Shown here in pieces: positions 55,728 to 64,000 of a DNA stretch of 64,000 nucleotides (within the stretch, counting starts at the first letter, position 1; each line of letters opens with the position of its first letter). This stretch comes from Puccinia triticina (Eukaryota; Basidiomycota; Pucciniomycetes; Pucciniales; Pucciniaceae), in NCBI RefSeq assembly GCF_026914185.1, contig NC_070572.1:744001-808000 (forward strand). The letters run 5' to 3'. Both the position numbers and the translations under genes were made by a program. The notes under the pieces are model-generated. The model was not told where the DNA came from. It ran no database searches and worked only from the letters and a program-made list of their open reading frames with translations.

Positions 55728-56757
55728 TGAGTTTCTGCAAAGCTTGAAGAAGTTTTGTCGATCCTAGTCGTTTGGTGAAGACATCCGCGAGTTGGTCGTG
55801 TGTGCTTGTCCATTGTAGATTAATTTTCTCTTCCCTGATGAGATCATTCACAAAGTAAAATGCACGCTTGAGATATTTGGTCTTTTTCTTTGAAGTGTTG
55901 TCTGACGCAATGAGTATTGCCGCTTCATTATCAACATGGATAGATTTTGCGGGGTAATATTCAAGATCTTCAAGGATGTTAATTACATGAGCTAAAATTT
56001 GAGAGCCTTCAGATAACGCAACATACTCTGCCGCACATGTTGACAGAGCCACCACTGTTTGTCGTTGAGATACCCAAGCTACTGCATCTCCGCAGTGAGT
56101 CAAGACATATCCAGTCGTGGAGCGCTCATGCTCACCACCCCAATTTGCATCCGTCCAAAGTTGCAGTCCGTCAGCCTCCGCCTTGTACATCAATCCACAA
56201 GCCGCTGTTTTCTTCAAATATCCAACCAAACAGTCCAAAGCTTTCCAGTGTTTGTCAGAGGGAAAAGAACTGAACCTAGCTAGAATGTTTACCGGGAAAG
56301 ACAGATCTGGCTGAGTACCACTGGACAAGTACATCAAGGACCCAATGATGGAGCAAAACTGCGTTGGGTCAATGGGATCACCTGACAATATTTCTAGATC
56401 ATTGTCCATCATGGGCGAGTCTTTAAGGTAAGCTTGTTGGTGATATTTCTTCACAACCTGATCTGCCAGAACCTTCTGACTCAATGCTATTGTACCACCG
56501 TTTAGTTTGATGTCTATTCCAACGAGGCACTCAACCAACAACGACCACTTGATTTCTAAGTCTTGTGTCATACCAATCCACAATTTTTCAAGCAGCAGAC
56601 TATCAGACGCCAATGCAAATCCATCATTGACATGCAACCAGATGATTACAAAACCGGATTCTTTCTTGAACATATACAGGGATGGCTCGATTTCACTAGC
56701 GACAAAACCGAGAATTTCAACCATCTTCTTGAAGAATTTATGACTCAAAAAAACCAT
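55714..56757 (-). pseudogene. Ty1/Copia reverse transcriptase-RNase H fragment
   Basis: The frame carries the second half of a Copia RT and the RNase H. The RT active site reads IWLHVNDG, with Asn where the second catalytic Asp region normally has DD; the rest is well kept (GSLMYLSSGTQPDLSF, WTDANWGGEHERSTTGY, LSTCAAEYVAL, HVDNEAA, TKYLKRAFYFV). The 5' side is truncated: upstream of 56757 the similarity ends. At the 3' side a MITE truncates the frame and then the polypurine tract and LTR follow at 55440. Confidence 0.9.
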
Positions 56758-57311
56758 GATGTCATCATATGTGATAATGCCAATACAATATCACACCATC
56801 ATTGATCATAACTTGGAACTTCCAACTCCACCAGACCAAGCTCCGCTCCAATCCCTGCCAGACCAAGCTCTGTCCACAAATCCATCATTTGATAATCCTA
56901 TATATAACATGTCAAGATTTGGGATTTCCCTCTTTGCCAGGGTCCATTTTCAGCCAATGCAGTTGACCTAAAACTGCCTTTTATCTCCATTTTATACCTA
57001 AATGTGTTTATATCTTTTTAACCTTAATACTTGATGTTTTTTTGACTTCAGATTCTGATTTCCCATGCAATTTTGACCATAGTGTCCACTGATCACTTTC
57101 CAATGTCTCTGCTTCTTCATAGAGTTTGTGGTTTGTGACACATATGCGCAGCAGTGCCGTGTAGGCACGCCTGAGCTCTCCAAACCACATGTACATGTGT
57201 GATTATGTCATCCAACTTTGAAAATTTTCGAAGTCAGGATTCCCCATGCAGCTGGAGGATACACAGACTTCAGACACCCAGAACCACACCCTCAGATAGC
57301 CCAGGATCACC
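56758..57311. other. Intergenic with dispersed-repeat copy
   Basis: No gene supported. 56959-57076 is the second copy of the repeat found inside the hAT-like element. Short frames at 56756-57196 are not supported. Confidence 0.55.
56959..57076 (+). repeat. Dispersed repeat, copy 2 (first copy at 20989)
   Basis: Nearly the same as 20989-21106, same orientation, running from gcagttgacctaaaactgcc to tcccatgcaatttt. No TAGAGATGGC end is seen near this copy. Confidence 0.85.
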
Positions 57312-57722
57312 AAGGCTGAAACGCTGCGCTGCGCTACAAAAAAGCGATCTTTTAGCGCAGCGCAGCGGGGAGCCGCTGCGCGGTCAGCCCAAAAAGCGGT
57401 AGCGCAGCGGGACTGGCGCTGCGCTACCGCTGAAAATAGCGGGGGCCCGCTTTTTCCCCGACCCAAAAAGTGGTAGCGCAGCGGACGGGGCCGCTCCTTT
57501 CAGCGCCGCGCAGCGGCCACCAAAACAGCTGCGCTTTGCGCTGCGCTGCGCTTTTTTGGCTGGCAGCGGGGGAGCGCTACGCGGCCAGGTCAAAAAGCGG
57601 TAGCGCAGCGATGGTTCCGCTGCGCTACCGCTGAAAGTAGCGGGTTCCCGCTTCTTGCCAGACCAAAAAGCAGTAGCGCAGCAGGCAGGGCCGCTACTTT
57701 CAGCGCAGCGCTTTCACCCTTG
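57312..57722. mobile_element. 411-bp GC-rich inverted-repeat element, 8-bp target duplication
   Basis: GGATCACC lies on both sides (57304-57311 and 57723-57730). The ends match in inverted orientation (AAGGCTGAAACGCTGCGCTG against caagggtgaaagcgctgcgctg). The interior is a series of gcgctgcgct, accgctgaaa and tttcagcgg blocks in both orientations, giving a strongly foldable element. The 8-bp duplication suggests hAT. It is much more GC-rich than its surroundings. Confidence 0.75.
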
Positions 57723-59078
57723 GGATCACCACCAAAGAGGATACCATGCTCCCAGTATACCTACCGTCACAGGCGCCTAGGATATTGACAGTAAGTATCA
57801 CTCTTTCACTGAACCTTGACTATCTCAGAGGTAGAACTCTGTGTCTCTTGATTGCTCTCTCCTTCTGCTTGCTTTTGCCCAATCTTTGATCACAGGTCTG
57901 CACCTATCTTGACATCATCAACCAAAGCATTCTGCTGCATCATATCATTCTTTTTCTGTGGTTTTTGTAAGAAACAAACCACATAGGTTTCCCTTTGAAG
58001 AATCTTGACTATCCAGAAGGAAGCTGAAAAATTGTGGCTGGATTAAAATTATCTAATCCAGAAGCCCTCCACGTTTCTTTGGTGAGAGGAGGCTGTTGCA
58101 CTCTCTAGCACATCTTGGAAGCACTCTTCTAAAGAGGTAGCATTGCCAGTGGACGTGCATTCCCACCAGAATAACCTTGAAAATCTGCTTAATCTTGAAT
58201 CTGCTCAGTCTCTTTCTCTCTTTCTCTCTCTCTCTTATATTTGTATTTTCTTTATCCAAAGAAATCCAAATATTCCCTTCTTCTTTCTTGTGTCCTGCTG
58301 TCACTATTGAGACTCAGGCTCACATCCATCCTCCACCAAGGATGGGATACCTTTCTGATGCCAAGCATGCTTGCAGCAGTGGAACCCGCACAGAAGCTAA
58401 AGCAGCTAATCTTCCAGTGAGTTTATCTCCTTTCAAGGTTGAAAGTTTGGATAAATTTAAATTGTCTTGCTTCTGCCAGCCGCAGATATGTAGTGCATTG
58501 AAGCACATTGCTTAAACTCTACTTCCTCAAACCAGGAAAAACAGGCTCAAACTGTCAAATCAAAGAAGGTTTTCCCCATCACCTTCAACCTAGGATTGTG
58601 AAGCCTTGAAGATTTTTGAACCTTTGTGGCTGCGGAGGCCAGCAAGCATGTTGACGGTGCCAACGGACTCATCAGGAACGCGCTTGCCTCCGGATCCCCA
58701 CCCGTTTCTTGGCAGGTCTCTTTGGCCTTGAAGTCTGCTCCTGAATTCCATAAAAGGCTCAACTACACTGTCCACAATGAGGCAACCTACACTAATTGGA
58801 TCAAAACAATGGAACAGCTCAACTCAGACCACATCCATGCCAGTCTCCACGTTGAGATGGAGGATCTAGCAGCCATTTCAAAACAGGCCAAGCTTTCTGT
58901 CGACATTGAAACTCATGTTTTGACTCAGATGGCGGCTCAGAACGCCGCTGCCAGCTCCTCTTCCAATCCCGTGCAAGCCAGCGATTTCAAGGTATTGAGT
59001 TTCTCAGTAGTAGCATACTCGGCAACCAGTCATGTAGTGATACTCATAGTTGTAAACCTAAATGAAACCTAATTGAAT
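57723..59078. other. Intergenic or possible unrecognised gene
   Basis: 58626-59072 on the plus strand is open (VDGANGLIRNALASGSPPVSW ..., then HASLHVEMEDLAAISKQA) with a coding-like look and a possible donor (caggtctc) at 58713. It has no ATG at its start, a stop just upstream (58617), and no recognisable domain. It may be an internal exon of a gene cut by the Copia LTR. CT-rich stretch at 58200-58240. Nothing else is supported. Confidence 0.3.
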
Positions 59079-59345
59079 GTTAGTCTAAATAGTAAATCAT
59101 GTACCGCTTTCCATTTCTCTTTTCTTCATTCAGTTCCTCATTTCTGTTTCCAACTTCTCCCGCACATCAGGTGTGCTCGCTACTCTAGCGACGCTAGTTG
59201 TCTCTCAGTCTCTTGTGTCGTGTGCTAACTCGCCTCGCTGGTCTTCGCAAAGGTGTGCTCGCTAGTTGTCTCTCAGTCTCTTGTGTCGTGTGCTGACTCC
59301 CCTCGCTGGTCTTTGCAAAGACTCTCTGCGCCTAGTAGCTCTATA
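59079..59345 (+). repeat. Probable 5' LTR of a Copia element
   Basis: It lies immediately before the primer-binding site. The start at TGTTAG (59079) is a guess because no second LTR is in the window. It contains a tandem duplication, 59172-59253 and 59254-59320, each starting tgtgctcgct and ending cgcaaag/tgcaaag. Confidence 0.5.
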
Positions 59346-59361
59346 GGTTATGAGCCCAGAG
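59346..59361 (+). other. Copia primer-binding site matching initiator-tRNA anticodon arm
   Basis: ggttatgagcccagag is complementary to the anticodon arm of initiator Met tRNA (CTCAT within the loop), the half-tRNA priming known from Drosophila copia. It is followed 65 bp later by the gag start. Confidence 0.6.
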
Positions 59362-59425
59362 TCCTAACTCTGTGGACGCGCTTTTATCAACACAAGTGAC
59401 ACACACACATTGATTATCTCTTGAA

Positions 59426-59616
59426 ATGACCAATTCCAAAAACCAAGTCCCAGATCTGTCCAACACCAACTTTCCTCACTGGAAGCGGAAGGTTACCAAA
59501 TATTGTCAACAACTCGGTTTCAAGAAATATCTTACGACTTCAGTAGAACCCGCTGGAACTGATGCAGCCGGTCTCGAGCTCTTTGCGACCAATCGGTCGA
59601 AGACAGCAGGTATTCT
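59426..59616 (+). pseudogene. Copia gag N-terminal fragment
   Basis: The frame starts MTNSKNQVPDLSNTNFPHWK and carries the typical Copia gag opening (L..tNFphWkrkv...l). Similarity fades at about 59616, where a tRNA-like sequence interrupts. Formally the frame continues to 59725 through that inserted DNA. A second gag opening occurs in the next frame (SNFNKWKRG near 60335), so the two parts may come from different, nested elements. Confidence 0.65.
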
Positions 59617-59775
59617 TGTTGTTGGAGTGTGGGGTGGACAAACTCCACATTTGGAGTGTGCGGGAGTCAAGAGGAGGTCCGGGGGGGAAGCAATGAAATC
59701 AAGGTTTTTACCCTCAATAGATTAAGAGTCTTCAGCCCACCAACTGAGCTACTCTTCGACATTCGACTATCGGCA
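59617..59775 (-). repeat. tRNA-Lys-like SINE head, antisense within Copia gag
   Basis: Reading the minus strand from about 59765, gtagctcagttggtgggc is a perfect polymerase III A box (TRGCNNAGYNGG), followed by gactcttaatc, like the anticodon arm of tRNA-Lys(CTT). The T arm is degraded (ccttgatttc), so this is not an intact tRNA. The following ~90 bp are unrelated, as in a SINE. Boundaries approximate. Confidence 0.5.
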
Positions 59776-59791
59776 CCGACGGACCCGGTTT

Positions 59792-62700
59792 ATGGTCAAT
59801 ACTCGTTGGGAACAACCTGAACTATCGGGACCCTTACCTCCACCGACTCGTGCGAAACGTCCGAAACAGACAAAAGCCTACAAGGCCCTTCTCCAACTAC
59901 CCCCACTCCCGCCGTCGCCTGTCGAGGAGAAACACAATCCACTCGAACACGATCGTCCTCCGTCTCCTTTCATTTCGGCCGTTTCTTACATTTTCTCTAA
60001 GACACTAACCCGACACATCGACAACGAAAAACTAGATTCGATCCCATTTCTGCCTGGTCACCGGATGGTCCCGAATCCCTTAGGACTACCTATCACAGCC
60101 ATCATCCCAAAGCCGGAATACCGACCGAGATCAAACCACCCAAGAGGAACATCACCTGCACATTCTTCGTCGGAAACTTCATCCACCATATCTGAACTTG
60201 AACTAAGGCACCGACCGACCTCCCTTCCTATGTCTCAGCCTACAACAACCGAGATCTCACCCAGAACCAAATTCCTACAACAACCGAGTATCTACAAGCA
60301 AGATGTGGAACTGCTGTTGGCCGACGGCTCCAACTTCAACAAATGGAAACGGGGCCTTACTCGGGTCATTCTTCTCACGCTCGGCCACGCTAATTTCTTC
60401 GACAAGGTGGAGAACTACACCAAGCTATCGGCACAGGAGAACACCTGCCTCCTTTTCCTCATTCAAATCACGGTACATGACGAACTGTCATCCCTGGTTG
60501 ATCGGTTCACTACTGGTACCGAAGCCTACGAAGCGGTCCAGTCCAACTTCCAGGGGACCATACGTTTTCGCCAGATGGAACTTGTCGACAAGCTCTTGGA
60601 ATTGCGCATTTCCGGCCCTAATACCAAGCCTTCGCAAATACCCGGTTTATTCAATAAAACCTTTGACATATTTTCCGATCTACAAAAGGTCGGCGCTCCA
60701 CTCTCGCCACTCGTGGAGAGTCTCGTGCTCCAAAGTATTGTCCCGCCCCCGACATCGATGTCTCGATTGCAGCTTTTCCAGAACATCTCCTTGCAGCTCG
60801 GTAATAAAGCCGACGTATCTGCGCGAGACATTCAAGCCATCATCACGTCGGCATACGGTGAATCACTTCAATTTGATTCAGCTGGACCGACAGTTCCGTC
60901 GGTTTTCCAAGCGGGACCAAGTCAGACCACAGCCAATCCATGGGGTGCCCCACAGCAAAACTTTGGGCAAAACCAACAAGGCCGACAACAACGCAACAAC
61001 CCGAACTCCCGACAACAGAACACATCATTCCAACGACCACAACAGCCCAACAACAACACCTGCAATCAAAACGTTGGTCGACCAGGCAATCCGACGATCG
61101 ATGACATTGCTTCCGCCATCAACAACATTTGCAAAGGAAATACAGGACCCAGCGACCCCAATCTCCTCGCAGGGAGACCTTGTGTTTACTGCGGGGGCTT
61201 GGGTCACTGGAGATCGACCTGTCCGATCCTCCGCAGAGACGCCGGTCTGCAACAACCCAATACCCCCGTCAATGGTCGCCCCGTTTCCGGTTTCGCCCGC
61301 CAAGCCGCACTTCCGAACGACCCACCCACTCGGCCTGATGAATTTCCGGCGGTTCGATCGGCAGTGGGTGCAGATGCGACAAGTGCCGCTGGCGCAGGCA
61401 CGGTTTTGGATTCTGGGGCGACCCATCACGTGAGTGGCTCTTTCCGTGATTTTTCTTTTATGAAAGCTTTGGAACCGCCTTTGAGACTGAATCTCGCTTC
61501 GTCGAATGGTTATATGACTGCGACGCACAGTGGTCACCTCAGGATAACCAATGGGGCTGGTACACTGGCGGTGCCGAAGGTCCTGTACAGCCCGGACATG
61601 ACGGGAACGCTTCTTAGCTTGGGACAATTTATCGATTCCGGTTTCCGCCCGGCGTTCCTTCCGAACAACGACATCCGCCTAACCTCTTCCTTTATATCTA
61701 TCACGGCCACGTATTGTAACCGTTCTTGGTTTATCTCGTCCGGCGCTTTTCAACCCATTTGTTCCTCTATTAAATCGATTTCTCCCCCTATTCCTGTTTT
61801 TAATCCATCATTTGACTGGCATTGCCGACTTGGGCACGTTTCGGACGACATCGTCAAACAATTTCTGAAGAGATTTGTGCCACACTTCGACATCAAATCC
61901 TGGACTCCATTTATATGTGAATCGTGCAAATTATCCAAGAGCGAACGACGCCGTCATCACCTCCCAGAATCTATTCCTTTGAGCAACAAACTAGACCTTC
62001 TTGTGACTGATGTGCTGGGACCGCTTGACCCGGACATCAACGGCAATCGATTCCTACTCACTGTGTGAGACCACGCGACCACCTACTCGTTTGCTTTTCC
62101 CATGAAAAATCGTTCCGAAGTACCCTCTATCATTATATCTCTCATCAAGCGGATTATATCCCATTTCAAATCGGCTCCACGATACGTCCGGTGCGACAAT
62201 GCTAAGGAGTACACAACCCAATCCTTCTCGACATACCTCTCTTCGGTCGGCACATCAATAATTTTCACCTCTCCGTACACACCTGAACAAAATGGCGAAG
62301 CCAAACGATTGAATCGTACCCTCGGTGAAATAGCCCGTACGACCCTGAAGCATTCTCAACTTCCCGACTCTCTCTGGTCATACGCATACAAATGCGCGTG
62401 CTACCTGATTAACCGCATACCTAACGCGCGCTGCAAAACGACACCCCTTGAACTTTGGTCTGATCGAAAACCCCTGGGGCCTTCCTTTTACCCATTCGGC
62501 ACCAAGGCGGTCGTGCACATACCCAAGGAACGCCGCCGCAAGTTAGATCAACGAGGTTGGCTCGGATACCTAGTCGGCTACCAGGACGATGAGCGTGGAT
62601 GGTTCTTCTGGAACCCGGAGACCAAAAGGGTCATAAACTCAGAGTGTGCTGAGTTCATTGACTTTCAAGGGAAATTGCTGATCCCTGGCCCCGAAAATTC

Positions 62701-64000
62701 ACCTGATTTTCCTTCTGCTCGTAGAACTCTTACCCTCGGCCAGGAGCCGACAAAGGAGATATGTGACGCTCAAGATGATCAACTCGATTCAATCCAAGCG
62801 ATTTCGGACGCTGACATTCCCACGAATCTGAAGTCCGCACTGGCATGCCCCGAACGGGATTCTTGGCGTGCGGCATGCATGACCAAGTGGGACCAACTGG
62901 TCCAGATCAACACCTTTGAGATAGAAGAAAAAGAAAATAAACATTCCATTGGCACCCGCTTTGTTTTCGATATCAAATGTAAATCGGACGGATCGGTTGA
63001 GAAATTGAAGGCTAGGTTTGTTGTCCAAGGCTTCAAGCAAAGGATCGGACGGGACGTGAAGTCTACTTTCGCACCCACGGCATCCCTGACGACATTACGG
63101 CTCCTTCTGACCTTATCAATTGTCAACAAATGGAAGATCAACTCATTCGACGTGACCGGCGCCTTCGTGCACAGTCCGATAGACGAGACAATCTATGTTG
63201 ATCCTCCAACCAAACTTTTTCCGGAGCTGAAAGGCAAAGTCCTCCAATTGAAGAAAGCGTTGTATGGGACCCGCCAAGCAAGTAGATGCTGGTGGAAACA
63301 CTTCAAAGGTCTTCTAGAAGCGTGGGAGTTTACCTGCGACGAGGTTGAGGAATGCTTATACAGGTATAAGAAGGGCAATTCAATTGTAATCATATGGATC
63401 CACGTCGACGACGGGATTGTTTTCAGCAACAATGATACGGCACTCAAGATCCTCCGTCAGAAACTCGAGTCCAATTTACGGGTTAAATGGGACAACAGAC
63501 CGGACAAACTTGTTGGTATCAAAATGGAATATGAAGATGGATCGATTTTCTTGAGCCAACCGCTGTTAATCGACCAGACGATCAAGAAGTTTCAAGCGGA
63601 AGTTCAACAGAAGGTCATACCGACGTACACTCCTCTTTCTGGCGACAATCTGGTAACATCTTTGGGAGAACCGGTTAATGCGACCCTATATCAATCTTTG
63701 ATTGGATCGCTGAACTACATCGCATTGGGGTCTCAACCCGATCTCAGTTTTGCGGTAAATTACCTAGCACGTTTCAGTTCCAACCCAGATGAAACCCATT
63801 GGAGCGGCCTCAAACACCTTGTTCAGTATATCTCGACCACAAGATCGAAACGACTAAAACTGGAACACACCGACAACCAGCTAGTTACTTGGTCAGATGC
63901 TAACTGGGGGGGGGGAATATCAACGTTCCACCTCAGGTTTCATTATCAAATTTTTGGGCAGCCCTATTGCCTGGGGATCTCGACAACAGAAGGTCGTAGC
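59792..64000 (+). pseudogene. Ty1/Copia gag-pol, one nonsense codon and a late frameshift; runs off window
   Basis: A nearly full Copia polyprotein. Domains: gag (about residues 160-380, opening SNFNKWKRGL), zinc knuckle CVYCGGLGHWRSTC at about 463-476, protease VLDSGATHHVSG near 538, GAG-pre-integrase WHCRLGHV near 676, integrase Asp in LLVTDVLG near 737, second Asp in YVRCDNAKEY, Glu in SPYTPEQNGEAKR, RT (FVVQGFKQR ... WIHVDDGIVF near 63405), and the start of RNase H (TWSDANWGG). A TGA at 62066-62068 lies inside the integrase core; the frame continues open beyond it. A run of ten G at 63906-63915 is one base too long for the RNase H frame, so the frame shifts there. Apart from these it looks young. 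The proper start is uncertain because of the preceding tRNA-like sequence. Confidence 0.93.

Noticed and set aside
59690..59770. Functional tRNA-Lys gene on the minus strand
   Set aside because: The D arm and anticodon arm fit, but the T arm and acceptor stem do not pair.
1..64000. CRISPR array, operons or bacterial-type features
   Set aside because: No regularly spaced short repeats with unique spacers; spliceosomal introns and ER proteins show a eukaryotic genome.

Overview
This window is nuclear DNA from an intron-rich filamentous fungus. I infer a basidiomycete, most likely a rust (Pucciniales). The evidence is short GT-AG introns (about 50-120 bp) in nearly every gene, an ER chaperone BiP ending in RDEL, a velvet-type regulator, fast-evolving secreted-protein paralogs, and a dense load of Ty3/Gypsy, Ty1/Copia and small inverted-repeat elements. 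Base composition is patchy: GC-rich islands (about 5.2-9.0, 31-43 and 45-49.9 kb) hold most conserved genes, while AT-rich stretches hold the elements and the poorly conserved genes. The species call is inference.

Layout. 1-4.8 kb: a decayed Gypsy element split by a 2.1 kb insertion. 6.8-9.0 kb: a nine-exon Nramp metal transporter. 10.8-12.5 kb: an intronless 569-residue protein of unknown function with an internal duplication. 13.9-15.7 kb: an acidic, Ser-Glu-repeat, leucine-rich-repeat protein with a C-terminal Cys cluster. 17.0-19.2 kb: a nine-exon M24 metallopeptidase (prolidase-like). 19.5-23.5 kb: a nest of DNA transposons, including a 2.4 kb hAT-like element with intact 8-bp target duplication and a 116-bp-arm palindrome. 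23.7-30.3 kb: two convergent copies of a secreted-protein gene, each with an in-frame stop, flanking uroporphyrinogen-III synthase. 30.9-33.0 kb: a novel eight-exon gene. 34.4-40.3 kb: a 1,853-residue SH3/Ras-association scaffold. 43.4-44.3 kb: a short velvet-domain gene. 46.5-49.1 kb: BiP/KAR2. 50.8-52.9 kb: a decaying array of tandemly duplicated exon-intron units. 54.3-57.7 kb: SINE-like and inverted-repeat elements and a Copia fragment. 59.1-64.0 kb: Copia sequence running off the right edge.

How it fits together. The housekeeping genes (metal transport, peptide turnover, heme synthesis, ER folding, signalling scaffold) do not form a pathway cluster. The accessory part is a small set of lineage-specific genes (the 569-residue protein, the secreted pair, the exon array), each showing internal or segmental duplication, embedded in transposon-rich DNA. 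Several of these copies are visibly decaying. All exon structures are hand-built from splice-site phase and family resemblance; no transcript or database comparison was available.
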